Assembly (NCBI GenBank): GCA_030428615.1
Contig: JAUIDN010000014.1
Span: 1-64,000, forward strand
Source: Alphaproteobacteria bacterium
Lineage (GTDB): Bacteria; Pseudomonadota; Alphaproteobacteria; Sphingomonadales; Emcibacteraceae
Reading direction: 5' to 3'
Length of the DNA: 64,000 nt
The notes under the pieces were generated by a model, which saw nothing but the letters and a program-made list of their open reading frames with translations, had not been told where the DNA came from and ran no database searches. The position numbers were made by a program, and so were the translations under genes. Below are positions 33,804 through 42,943 of the stretch, piece by piece (position 1 is the stretch's first letter; every line of letters starts with the position of its first letter).

Positions 33804-33897
33804 TTTTTTTATAGCTATAAAGTTTGATCGCATTAGTGTCCGTTTTTTGCTATTATGGTTAATGCTGATTAACCAAAACAAGAAAAGGGAGCAGGAT

Positions 33898-34527
33898 ATG
33901 AGTATTAAAAAAACGACACTTGCAATGGCGGGCGCATTGTTTGTGACTTCGGGCGCATTTGCGCAGGATACCAGTTTAAGTTTCTTCATAACGTCAAAGG
34001 GTTCCGGTGAGGGCGCAAACCTTGGCGGTTTGGCTGGTGCGGATATGATCTGTAAAACACTTGCGGCCACCGTCGGGCGGGGGGACAAGGATTGGAAAGC
34101 ATATCTTTCAACCATCGGCGATGGTGGTGTCAATGCGAAAGATCGGATCGGAACGGGCCCCTGGTATAACGCGAAAGGCGTGATGGTTGCGCGCAATGTG
34201 GCGGACCTTCATTCGGACAATAATAAACTTTCTAAGGAAAATTCGCTCACTGAGACGGGTATGATGGTCAACGGCCGTGGTGACAGTCCAAACCAGCACG
34301 ATATTCTGACAGGAAGCAACCTTGACGGTACAGCGGGGCAGGGTACCTGCATGAACTGGACCACAAGTTCCGAGGATGGCAGCGCCAATGTTGGACATCA
34401 TGACCGCACTGGTGGCGGCGCAAACCCCACATCGTGGAATTTCGCTCATATGTCAAGCGGATGCAGCCAGCAGAACCTGATTGCAACGGGTGGAAACGGG
34501 TATTTTTACTGCTTCGCGGCCAAATAA
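33898..34527 (+). CDS. Secreted lectin-like/DUF1554-type protein
   Basis: ATG 33898 gives a signal peptide (MSIKKTTLAMAGALFVTSGAFA); the precursor is 209 residues. The mature part has GANLGGLAGADMICKTLAA, KDWKAYLST, NQHDILTGS, TCMNWTTSSEDGSANVGHHDR and SGCSQQNLIATGGNGYFYCF. These match the small secreted domain of DUF1554/C-type-lectin-like proteins with conserved Cys pairs. It probably folds with disulfides outside the cytoplasm. The ligand is unknown. Confidence 0.75.
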   Translation: MSIKKTTLAMAGALFVTSGAFAQDTSLSFFITSKGSGEGANLGGLAGADMICKTLAATVGRGDKDWKAYLSTIGDGGVNAKDRIGTGPWYNAKGVMVARNVADLHSDNNKLSKENSLTETGMMVNGRGDSPNQHDILTGSNLDGTAGQGTCMNWTTSSEDGSANVGHHDRTGGGANPTSWNFAHMSSGCSQQNLIATGGNGYFYCFAAK

Positions 34528-34545
34528 GGACGTTTTAGGTACTAT

Positions 34546-35502
34546 ATGGTGCGGGTTTTAATCGTTGGTGTTGGAAGAATGGGTTTTACGCATGCACGCG
34601 CGTGTGCGAGGCTTCCGGAAGTTGAAATAGTTGGGCTCGTCGCGCGGGATTTTTCACGCTGGCAGCAGGTTGTTGACTATTTTCCTGACGTGCCGCTTTA
34701 TAATAATTTCAAAGAAGCTCTGCATTTTACAAAACCGGATGCGGTGATTATCTCAAGCTATACGGATACACATGCGCTTTATGCCTGCCAGGCGATGGAG
34801 GCAGGCGCTCATGTATTTGTGGAAAAGCCCCTTGCCCTGAACAAGCGGGAAGCGGGCTACGCCATTGCTTGCGCGCGGAAGCATAACAAAAAACTGTTTG
34901 TCGGATATATCCTGCGCCATCATGCAATGTGGCAAAAATTCATTGAATGCGCAAGATCGTTGGGCGCGCCGTATAAAGCAACCTTCACATCCAACCAGCA
35001 CAGTACCGGTGAAGAATGGCAGCTTCATAAGAACATACTCAATGCTGGACTTTCACCGCTCGCGGACGCGGGAATACATTATGTTGATGTCATGGCGCAG
35101 ATCACAGATGCGCAAATTACGGACATAAAAGCAGAAGGTCGAAAAACAGAAGCAGATATGGTTGTCGAAAATGATACAAATATGCTCATAAGTTATGATG
35201 ACGGTTCGACCCTTTACTTTGAAAGCGGTTTTGGGCCAAAAATTGACCCTCATGATATTTCAATTAAAAAGGTAATCGGTGAGGGTGGTGTTGCTCAAAT
35301 TGCGCCGCAAAACAGGGTTGTTTCCAATGCAGACAGCCATCTTTTTGAAGGGAACGAAGATGACATTTCGATCTATGAACAACAAAAATCCTTTTTTGCC
35401 GCAATCAAACAGGATATAGATTTGGAAGTGCATTGGAAGCAAGTGGCAATGAGCCTCGCGATCGTCTTGGTCGCAGAAGATGAGATGAGAATATTAAAGT
35501 AA
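34546..35502 (+). CDS. Gfo/Idh/MocA-family oxidoreductase
   Basis: The 318-residue protein has an N-terminal dinucleotide-binding motif (VLIVGVGRMGFTHARA), the DAVIISSYTDTHALYA strand, and the family EKP motif (HVFVEKPLALNKREA). The C-terminal alpha/beta domain has DAGIHYVDVMAQ. Such enzymes oxidise or reduce sugars, inositol or related compounds with NAD(P). The substrate cannot be told. It starts 18 bases after the lectin-like gene. Confidence 0.85.
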   Translation: MVRVLIVGVGRMGFTHARACARLPEVEIVGLVARDFSRWQQVVDYFPDVPLYNNFKEALHFTKPDAVIISSYTDTHALYACQAMEAGAHVFVEKPLALNKREAGYAIACARKHNKKLFVGYILRHHAMWQKFIECARSLGAPYKATFTSNQHSTGEEWQLHKNILNAGLSPLADAGIHYVDVMAQITDAQITDIKAEGRKTEADMVVENDTNMLISYDDGSTLYFESGFGPKIDPHDISIKKVIGEGGVAQIAPQNRVVSNADSHLFEGNEDDISIYEQQKSFFAAIKQDIDLEVHWKQVAMSLAIVLVAEDEMRILK

Positions 35503-35515
35503 AAAATTAACTATA

Positions 35516-36172
35516 ATGTGTAACTTATTAAGAATAATCATATTAATTGTATTTACAATCTTTATTTCAGGCATTGTATTTGTTGCGAGCTTGTCTGCAC
35601 AAGGTCGCGACAAAACCTATAACCGTATTGTGAACGTGTCCACAAAAATTGTCCGCGGTACAATTATTGGGCGCGAGGAAATCCGATATGATTATGACGG
35701 TGTTAATATGCGTTGCGGTTATGTTCTTGATATTAATACGAAAAAAAGCTGGAAAGGCGGCGACAGTAACTTCAAGGTATTTGTATCCAATAGCGACATT
35801 CTGATGAATAATCCTGAAAATACCGAGTATTTTATTTTCGCCCGTCGCAACAGCAATTTCGGCAAGTCAAAAATAGAATTTATCAATTGTGATCAGGGGC
35901 GTTCCACCCGCATGGATACTTCCGGTTTTGAATTTCTCGCTACCCGCATTACGCAACAGATTTTCCCTATTGTTTCCTATAGCGCTGAAAACCCGATTAC
36001 TGATGAAGACACTGGGGTTATTAAAAGGGGGGATTGGATGATGATCGTTGATCGAATAGCTAACAATGCACTTCCTTTTACCATTGCGCGTCGGCGCCTT
36101 AATAATGGCAATGAAAACGTTATCGAGGAAATGAATCTTTCAGATTTTCTTTATGAATTTAAGCTGGAATAA
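35516..36172 (+). CDS. Secreted or membrane-anchored hypothetical protein
   Basis: The 218-residue protein starts with a hydrophobic leader (about residues 5-28), then KTYNRIVNVSTKIVRGTIIGREEIRYD, a beta-rich domain resembling small extracytoplasmic proteins. Two cysteines (MRCGYVL, FINCDQG) may pair. No family is recognised. It starts 13 bases after the oxidoreductase stop, without a strong ribosome site. Confidence 0.6.
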   Translation: MCNLLRIIILIVFTIFISGIVFVASLSAQGRDKTYNRIVNVSTKIVRGTIIGREEIRYDYDGVNMRCGYVLDINTKKSWKGGDSNFKVFVSNSDILMNNPENTEYFIFARRNSNFGKSKIEFINCDQGRSTRMDTSGFEFLATRITQQIFPIVSYSAENPITDEDTGVIKRGDWMMIVDRIANNALPFTIARRRLNNGNENVIEEMNLSDFLYEFKLE

Positions 36173-36195
36173 CAACGGTCAATACGTATTTCTGA

Positions 36196-36792
36196 TCAAT
36201 TTTTTCTCATTAGGAGTTCACACATTTCGAGCTTACGTTCCAATGTCGCTGAAATGGATGTATATTCCGTGCCAAGCTTCGACGTATATAAAATTTTTGC
36301 GCGCATTGATGCTTCTTTTTCACTAAAACCCATTTCACTGAAGAGGCCGATTACCACATCAAGCCGCGTTCGATCGACACGCTCTAACGCGGCATTGGTT
36401 TTAGAACATTTAAGCGCCCAGTTCCGAATGGCGACTTCATCTTCTTTGCAGGCGTAATGGTGTATTTCGATCATGGCGCGAAGCACATCTTCCGCCGATC
36501 CGCTGATTTCATCAATCAAATCAATATAAGCCAGCGTTTCCTTCTCGTACCAGTAATCCAGAATAGACGCAAAAAAACTCTCGATATCATCAAAGCGGCG
36601 ATTAAATTCCGCTTTATCTGCATCCATTACTACACAGACCTTTTCAACGGTAACAGACCGCGGGCCATGCGTTTTAAGCAACTCAATACCAGCCTGCATC
36701 CATTTTACATTTGGAAAGTTTTGGAGATTTTCCGAAGGGTGCCCAGCCCCGAAATCTACTTCATGAACATTTTTTTCCATCATAGTACCCAT
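36196..36792 (-). CDS. TetR-family regulator
   Basis: The product is about 198 residues (start at 36792; 36780 also possible). The N-terminal region, WMQAGIELLKTHGPRSVTVEKVCVVMDADKAEFNRRFDDIESFFASIL, broken only by short linkers, matches a TetR helix-turn-helix with the usual third-helix YxHF replaced by FNRRFDD. The C-terminal ligand domain is helical. It precedes the DUF3817 gene on the same strand by position but is transcribed away from it by 90 bases. The target is unknown. Confidence 0.75.
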   Translation of the reverse strand: MGTMMEKNVHEVDFGAGHPSENLQNFPNVKWMQAGIELLKTHGPRSVTVEKVCVVMDADKAEFNRRFDDIESFFASILDYWYEKETLAYIDLIDEISGSAEDVLRAMIEIHHYACKEDEVAIRNWALKCSKTNAALERVDRTRLDVVIGLFSEMGFSEKEASMRAKILYTSKLGTEYTSISATLERKLEMCELLMRKN

Positions 36793-36882
36793 TATTTTTG
36801 CTTTTCTTATATAAACTATAGCCCCAAATATCAACTGAACAACAGAAATACGGTAAAATAATAGTATTTTGAGTGGAATTGG

Positions 36883-37230
36883 TTAATGGTGTGAATGAGC
36901 GACTTTTTGTTGTTGATCATTTATCCACTTTTGTTGGCAATCTTTAAGCATTTTTTCATTAAAAAAAGTACCAAATGGAATTACGGACGCGATCAGCACC
37001 CTTGTGAACTGTGAGAAACTTATCCGGTGTCTCGTCAAAACTTCAACCGCAAAAACAATATACAGTAAAAACAAACCTCCGTGTGTGGCACCAACATACC
37101 AGCTGAACGTGGCCATCCCCATATAATATTTAAGTGGCATGGAAACAAAAAGAAGAACCAAAAATGAAAGTCCTTCAATAAAAGCAATTATTCTAAAGCG
37201 GTGGAGAGGGTCCGCCATTTTTACCAGCAT
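36883..37230 (-). CDS. DUF3817 membrane protein
   Basis: The 115-residue protein has three membrane segments and the DUF3817 start, LHRFRIIAFIEGLSFLVLLFVSMPLKYYMG, with GATHGGLFLLYIVFA and FGTFFNEKML (short segments of a continuous match). DUF3817 proteins are small inner-membrane proteins of unknown function. A His-rich tail (VAHSHH) ends the protein. Confidence 0.83.
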   Translation of the reverse strand: MLVKMADPLHRFRIIAFIEGLSFLVLLFVSMPLKYYMGMATFSWYVGATHGGLFLLYIVFAVEVLTRHRISFSQFTRVLIASVIPFGTFFNEKMLKDCQQKWINDQQQKVAHSHH

Positions 37231-37285
37231 AAGGTATCCTTTTGTATATAATAATCAAAACAAATTAGAAAGTCAGCTAGGAGAA

Positions 37286-39901
37286 TTACTCCATGGTTTC
37301 TTCATTGTAAAGGGATTTGAGAATTCTGTTTGCCCGTAAAAGCGGATCCGTTTCCTGTAATATTTTCATTCTTAACTGGTGATTGTAATCGGGTCTTTCC
37401 TCAAGAAACTCACGCACCGTATCAACCGCATAATCGCTCTGATAATATTTAAACGTAGATGCAAGCCAACGTCCCGGGAAAAATATGTCTCCCGTGATTT
37501 GTATTTCCTGTAATATTTCGAGACTTCGGTGTAAATATTTTTTTGAGTGTTCATGACGCAATGGATGATGAAGGTAATTAAGCGCAGATAGCACCCATGT
37601 TTCCGAATACCTGTTTTCAGGCAATAACAGTTCGCCAAAAAATTTATCCCGTATGGATTGATCAGGGGAAAGTGCGGGTTTTATAAACTTAAAACGGCGT
37701 TGGTTATCAGCACCATTAATGCGGGGTTCTTGTGCTTCTATAATTGCACCAGCTTCTTCGGGAAGCTTTATCGCCAAAAAAGCGGCCATATTTGTAAAGT
37801 CACGAGGTGCGAGCTTCAATTCATCAATTACTAATGTTCTGTCCCACACACTTTTAACTCTGGTGATAGCGACTTTGGATAACGCAATATTCGCATAATT
37901 TCTGAAATATATTCGCCGGATTCCGGTGTCGTGCTTTGGATTGTTGATCTCTTTCCATAAGGCTTCTTCAATAAGAGGGGCTATCCCTATTCTCCCTTTC
38001 TGATCAAATAATGACCAGTAGATCGGGAGCAATTGACGCATCAAATGATTAATAATCAGGGGGTTTTCTTCTCTTTCGACGGCAAAAATGATCAAATCGA
38101 TATATTCCCGTGGTGTAATTACACCATTTCCTTCAAGCAGATGCTCGTAAAGATTTACCAGCGCCGATGCCCGCTCCAGGTCCGTCAGATTATCCCAGCT
38201 TTCAACAATGTAATTTTTATCCGTCGGAAACAAACCGTATCCCATGCCATTGGAATTAATGAGAATGGCATTGTCCGTATTGTTTCCAAGTGCGTCTACG
38301 TTAACCGCGCTTGTGGTGAAGGAAATATTGTAAGGAACTTCACCCTTCCTAATATCAAAATTCTGCTCCCATATCCGGCCCAATTTCATCGGGTCCCTTT
38401 GGGAAAGGGTTGTTCCGGTTCCGGTATTGCTGATGATTTCGAAAACAGGCCTACCCGGTGTGTTAACCCAAACATCACTCCATTCCTTAAGATCCTTATC
38501 GGTACGTTTGTCCAATATTTCGATCAAATCAGGCCAGGTTGCATTGCTAAAAGAATAAGTTTTAAGGTATTCCCTTATTCCTTCGCGAAAAACATTTTCC
38601 CCAATCATTAATTCAAGTTGTTGCATCATAATTGGCGCTTTATTATAAATGATGTCCCCATACATCACCCCGGCTTCCTTCAGGTTTGGAAGGTCCTGCC
38701 GGATTGGGTTTGGTCCTCGCGTTCGGTCAACACTATATGCTCTAGGATGTAGGCGCAGATGAGAACGTAGCTGATGATCTATCTCCGGAAAACTTGGATT
38801 AACCAACTTAGCGGACATAAAATTAGCGAAAACTTCTTTTGTCCAAACATCATTAAACCAATCCATTGTCACAAGGTCACCAAACCACATATGCGATGTC
38901 TCATGACCAATAAGCGCCGCCCGGGCAAGTCTTTCATTCGGAGAAGGGTTTTCATCAAGCATTAATGTTTCCGCCCTGTATTGAATGGCGCCGACATGCT
39001 CCATACCACCAAACTGAAAACTGGGTATAAGGACAAAGCCAAACTTCTTAAATGGAAACTTAATGCCCGTATATTGTTCCATGTAATCAATTGAAGCTTT
39101 GTGATGCATGAAAATATCATCACTATTTCGATTAACCCTTTCTTCATCGGGTTCACGATGAAGCATAGTCATTTCTAATCCGTCGATTTCCTTCTCCACC
39201 TTGTTAAACCGACCCGCCACAAAAGAAAAAAGATACGTGCTTATTTTATCCGATTTCTTAAATTGAATTTTTTTAGTTTTGGGTGAGCGTACCCGGTATG
39301 TGTTCGCTGGGACATTGCTTGGTCGTGGACGCCTTATTTCACCTGCTGATATCGCCTCCCAGCCAAAAGGGACCTCCAGAGAAAGTTCAAAAGTTGCTCT
39401 CAGGTTTGGTTGATCAAAGCTGGGAAAACTTGTTCGCATTCTATCCGGCACAAATAAAGTATAGATGAAGTTCGGCATTCTGTTTAAAGCGCCATTGCCA
39501 GCAATATAGTCTATTTTTACCCTGTTCTTACCAACCTTAAGGTCGGTTCGACTTATAACAATATGTTCGTTCAAATGGTTAACGTTACGCCTTTTCCCGT
39601 TGACCCGAAGTCGCGATATGTTGCTTGCTTTCTCCTTAAAATCTATTTGCAAGTCCTGATCGATATTGTTCAGTGTAAAGGTAATGTCCGAAACCGCTTC
39701 AATGGGTGCTTTTTGGGAGGCGGGAATTTCAAGTTCAATTTCGTAGTTTATATCAGAAATTGTCTTCGCTCTGTATGAAGCAAGTTCCCATGAAACTCCT
39801 TCTACAACCGGGATATGCTTTATCTCCTGGGCAGTTACCGGAAAACAAATCAAAACTGTTACTGCAATAAAACCAAGATATTTTAAAAACCAGCTTTTCA
39901 T
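37286..39901 (-). CDS. M1-family metallo-aminopeptidase
   Basis: The 871-residue protein has a signal peptide (MKSWFLKYLGFIAVTVLICF, then PVTAQ). It has the M1 active site: FGGMEHVG (residues 298-304, variant of GAMEN), zinc motif HETSH (333-337) with WFGDLVTMDWFNDVWTKE giving the third ligand E356, and a helical ERAP-like C-terminal domain. It is a periplasmic or secreted zinc aminopeptidase releasing N-terminal residues from peptides. GGMEH rather than GAMEN may alter specificity. A SEL1 gene lies just upstream on the same strand. Confidence 0.9.
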   Translation of the reverse strand: MKSWFLKYLGFIAVTVLICFPVTAQEIKHIPVVEGVSWELASYRAKTISDINYEIELEIPASQKAPIEAVSDITFTLNNIDQDLQIDFKEKASNISRLRVNGKRRNVNHLNEHIVISRTDLKVGKNRVKIDYIAGNGALNRMPNFIYTLFVPDRMRTSFPSFDQPNLRATFELSLEVPFGWEAISAGEIRRPRPSNVPANTYRVRSPKTKKIQFKKSDKISTYLFSFVAGRFNKVEKEIDGLEMTMLHREPDEERVNRNSDDIFMHHKASIDYMEQYTGIKFPFKKFGFVLIPSFQFGGMEHVGAIQYRAETLMLDENPSPNERLARAALIGHETSHMWFGDLVTMDWFNDVWTKEVFANFMSAKLVNPSFPEIDHQLRSHLRLHPRAYSVDRTRGPNPIRQDLPNLKEAGVMYGDIIYNKAPIMMQQLELMIGENVFREGIREYLKTYSFSNATWPDLIEILDKRTDKDLKEWSDVWVNTPGRPVFEIISNTGTGTTLSQRDPMKLGRIWEQNFDIRKGEVPYNISFTTSAVNVDALGNNTDNAILINSNGMGYGLFPTDKNYIVESWDNLTDLERASALVNLYEHLLEGNGVITPREYIDLIIFAVEREENPLIINHLMRQLLPIYWSLFDQKGRIGIAPLIEEALWKEINNPKHDTGIRRIYFRNYANIALSKVAITRVKSVWDRTLVIDELKLAPRDFTNMAAFLAIKLPEEAGAIIEAQEPRINGADNQRRFKFIKPALSPDQSIRDKFFGELLLPENRYSETWVLSALNYLHHPLRHEHSKKYLHRSLEILQEIQITGDIFFPGRWLASTFKYYQSDYAVDTVREFLEERPDYNHQLRMKILQETDPLLRANRILKSLYNEETME

Positions 39902-39918
39902 TTTCCTCTCTTTAACGC

Positions 39919-40611
39919 TTACCTATGCTTCCTGATCCAGTTTTTTACGTCGACTTCGATCGCTTCAATATCTTTCCGACTTAACGATTTTTCCATTTTA
40001 GCAATCAATTCTTTTGCGTCGCTATGCGCATATGCATCAGCAAGCTTTGCCCATTGATATGCTGTCCTCTCATTTCGATCTACGCCGCGGCCCTCCATAT
40101 ACATTTTGGCGAGGTTAAATTGTGCTCTCGCGTGCTCCTGTTCCGCAGCGCGTTCATACCAGAGCGCTGCCTGCTGAACGTTTTGTTCAATACCTTCGCC
40201 TGTTTCCAGACTGAGCGCCAAAAAATATTCAGCCCATGCGTATCCTTGTTCTGCAGCCTGCATATACCATCTCACGGCTTCCTCGTTGTCAATTTTTACT
40301 CCGCGGCCACGCGCGTACATATTGCCAAGTATATATTGCGATTTTGCATCCCCCATTGCCGCGGCAGCTTTATACCACTTAAGCGCTTCTGAATAATCTT
40401 TTGGAATGCCAACAGCATTTTCATACATATAGCCAAGTGAATAAGTGGCTTCCATGTGACCTTCCGCTGCCGCCTTCTTAAATTCCGCGATTGCATATTC
40501 AGACTGGCCGATCATCATATAAATCACGCCATTGGAATAGTTCGCCAACGCATTATGAGTGCTCATTAAAATGAAAAGGAAAGTATAAAATAATGTTTGT
40601 ATTTTCATCAT
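39919..40611 (-). CDS. Secreted SEL1-repeat protein
   Basis: The 230-residue protein has a signal peptide (ending HNALA) and four to five SEL1 repeats (ATYSLGYMYENAVGIPKD, SQYILGNMYARGRGVKID, AEYFLALSLETGEGIEQN, AQFNLAKMYMEGRGVDRN). It ends in the AYQWAKLADAYAHSD segment and a VKNWIRKH tail. It lies 17 bases upstream of the M1 aminopeptidase on the same strand, so the two are likely co-transcribed. A periplasmic scaffold role is inferred. Confidence 0.8.
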   Translation of the reverse strand: MMKIQTLFYTFLFILMSTHNALANYSNGVIYMMIGQSEYAIAEFKKAAAEGHMEATYSLGYMYENAVGIPKDYSEALKWYKAAAAMGDAKSQYILGNMYARGRGVKIDNEEAVRWYMQAAEQGYAWAEYFLALSLETGEGIEQNVQQAALWYERAAEQEHARAQFNLAKMYMEGRGVDRNERTAYQWAKLADAYAHSDAKELIAKMEKSLSRKDIEAIEVDVKNWIRKHR

Positions 40612-40781
40612 GTGACCACGCTATCATTATAATATATCAAATACAATATTCCATATGCTCACAAATAATTTACCTGTTTAAACTTAAATAGATTAAATAA
40701 ATCTGATCTGGTGATTGCCATTTTTATTATCATTGGTATAGTCACGCAAAACTGTCTAGCGAATACTATCAGGTCATTAAA

Positions 40782-41990
40782 ATGTCGGATTTAAGGTTAG
40801 AACGCAAGATCGTCTGGCTTGCTGCTTTAATTCAGCTCGCCAATGTTCTTGATTTCATGATTGTACTGCCCTTGGGACCGGATCTGACGAAAGCAATTAA
40901 CATTCCTTCGTCGGATATGGGCTTGCTGGGGGGTATATATACTTTTTCGGCTGCAATATCCGGTGTGATTTTTGCACCTTATCTAGACCGTTTCGACCGT
41001 AAGAAAGCCGCCATTGCATTTCTGCTGGGACTTGTCATCAGCACATTTTTGTGCGCTCTCGCTTATGATCGCGACAGTATGCTAGTCGCAAGAACTCTGG
41101 CAGGAATATTTGGTGGCCCGGTGACGGCCCTTAGCTTGTCAATGGTGATTGACATGGTCCCAGTAAAACGGCGCGGACAGGCCATAGCGTTGGTAACCAG
41201 CGCTTTTACTGTCTCCTCTGTCTTTGGAGTACCGCTTGCACTTGAGCTTTCACGGTTATTTGCCTGGCAAATGCCTTTCATCGTTATTGCCTCTTTCGGT
41301 GCTCTCGTAGCCCTGGGTATTTTGATACTGCTGCCACCGATGACGGGGCATATTGATAAAACGATGAGCAAACCGGCAAAAGTTCTGCTGCGACCCCTTT
41401 TTAGAAAAAGGGAAATCAGGCTTTCCTATATATTGCTGGCGTTATTAAGTTTCGCCCAATTTCTATTATTTGCGGGTTCAATTAATTATTTTGTTTTCAA
41501 CCTGGACTTCCCAAGAAGTGGTCTTGCCGGTATTTACATAGCGGGCGGAGTACTCAGTTTCGCCGCAATGATGCTTACAGGACGTTTCGTTGATTTTTAC
41601 GGCGCGAGGGTCCTGTCCTATATTCTTGCAGTCATTTATGTTCTCGTTCTTGCTGACGGTTATCTTCATGATCCGATCATGGGAGTGCCGGTCGTTTTTA
41701 CTCTTTTTATGATGTGCGCTGCCATTATGGGGGTTATTACTTCCAGTATTTCTTCAGAAGCGCCAGGAGATGGTGAAAGGGCTGCATATATGTCATTACA
41801 GACAACAACACGCCATTTCGCCGCCGGTGCTGCCGGCGTTATTTCCTCAATCATTCTGACAACCAACCCTGATGGAAGTCTTAATAATATTCATATACTA
41901 GCTTTGATAACCATTGGATGCATTCTTACGCTTCCTATTCTAATCGTCATGTTGAGAAAAGCAATTAACATTCGAGACGGCATTTTATAG
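40782..41990 (+). CDS. MFS transporter
   Basis: The 402-residue protein has twelve probable membrane helices, with the MFS motif between helices 2 and 3 (APYLDRFDRKKAA) and the SMVIDMVPVKRRGQAIALV stretch of the drug/sugar-exporter type. It sits 57 bases before the tryptophan 2,3-dioxygenase gene. Transport of tryptophan, kynurenine or a related compound is a reasonable inference but not shown. Confidence 0.85.
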   Translation: MSDLRLERKIVWLAALIQLANVLDFMIVLPLGPDLTKAINIPSSDMGLLGGIYTFSAAISGVIFAPYLDRFDRKKAAIAFLLGLVISTFLCALAYDRDSMLVARTLAGIFGGPVTALSLSMVIDMVPVKRRGQAIALVTSAFTVSSVFGVPLALELSRLFAWQMPFIVIASFGALVALGILILLPPMTGHIDKTMSKPAKVLLRPLFRKREIRLSYILLALLSFAQFLLFAGSINYFVFNLDFPRSGLAGIYIAGGVLSFAAMMLTGRFVDFYGARVLSYILAVIYVLVLADGYLHDPIMGVPVVFTLFMMCAAIMGVITSSISSEAPGDGERAAYMSLQTTTRHFAAGAAGVISSIILTTNPDGSLNNIHILALITIGCILTLPILIVMLRKAINIRDGIL

Positions 41991-42047
41991 ATATTAATTT
42001 ACATGTAAGATATTTTCCGGGTATGATAACGTAAAGGAGTGACGAAT

Positions 42048-42893
42048 ATGAGTGAAAACAATATCAAATCGTCTATTGATATTAGTCGGGAAAAAATTCA
42101 TTGGGATCAAGATATCAGCTATGGTGACTATCTTGAACTTGATACACTGCTGAGCTCACAAAATATAAGATCCGGTTCCCATGATGAAATGATGTTTATC
42201 ATTATTCATCAGGCGTCGGAGCTTTGGATGAAATTATGTATCCACGAACTTTCCAGCGCTATGGAAAAATTAAAAGCCGACGAAATAGGTCCCGCAATGA
42301 AAATGATTGCGCGTATTGCCCGAATTCAGGAGCAACTCATCCATTCGTGGAATATTCTATCAACTATGACCCCGAAAGATTACATGAGCTTCCGTGATAG
42401 CCTTGGTCAAAGTTCGGGCTTTCAATCTTATCAGTACCGCATCATTGAATTTTCTCTCGGCAATAAAAATGCAGCGATGATAAAGGCGCATACAGGGCAT
42501 CCGAAACGCTTTGAAGCAGTGAAGGGGGCGTTGGAAGCACCAAGCCTATATGATTTAACATTACAATTACTCGCCCGTCGGGGATTTGATATTCCGAAGA
42601 GCCATACTGAAAGGGATTGGTCAGCGCCTTATGTGGCAAGTGATTTGGTCGAAGCCGCTTGGTTAGAAGTTTACAAACAGGGCGATGACCATTGGGATCT
42701 TTACGAATGGGCGGAAAAGCTTGTAGATCTTGAACATCGCTTTCAGACTTGGCGTTTCAGTCACATGAAAACTGTTGAACGCATTATTGGCTACCGGCGA
42801 GGGACGGGGGGTACAGCAGGAGTTCACTATCTCAAAAAAGCACTGGATCTCAGATTCTTTCCGGAATTATGGAATGTACGAACAGCGTTATAA
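42048..42893 (+). CDS. kynA: Tryptophan 2,3-dioxygenase
   Basis: The start ATG 42048 is at the right distance from AAGGAG (42034-42039); the GTG inside that site is unlikely. The 281-residue protein has the family blocks SYGDYLELDTLLS, SHDEMMFIIIHQASELWMKL, PKDYMSFRDSLGQSSGFQSYQYR and GYRRGTGGTAGVHYLKKA. This heme enzyme opens the indole ring of tryptophan to N-formylkynurenine, the first step of the kynurenine pathway. No other kyn gene is in the window. Confidence 0.95.
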   Translation: MSENNIKSSIDISREKIHWDQDISYGDYLELDTLLSSQNIRSGSHDEMMFIIIHQASELWMKLCIHELSSAMEKLKADEIGPAMKMIARIARIQEQLIHSWNILSTMTPKDYMSFRDSLGQSSGFQSYQYRIIEFSLGNKNAAMIKAHTGHPKRFEAVKGALEAPSLYDLTLQLLARRGFDIPKSHTERDWSAPYVASDLVEAAWLEVYKQGDDHWDLYEWAEKLVDLEHRFQTWRFSHMKTVERIIGYRRGTGGTAGVHYLKKALDLRFFPELWNVRTAL

Positions 42894-42924
42894 AAAAGGC
42901 GACCCGGGAGAAGGCCGCCTTTTT
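42893..42924. terminator. Bidirectional terminator
   Basis: AAAAAGGCG (42893-42901) pairs with CGCCTTTTT (42916-42924), with A and T runs on opposite sides. It can end both kynA and the convergent chemoreceptor gene. Confidence 0.85.
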
Positions 42925-42943
42925 AACAAGAATTTTTTCCGGT

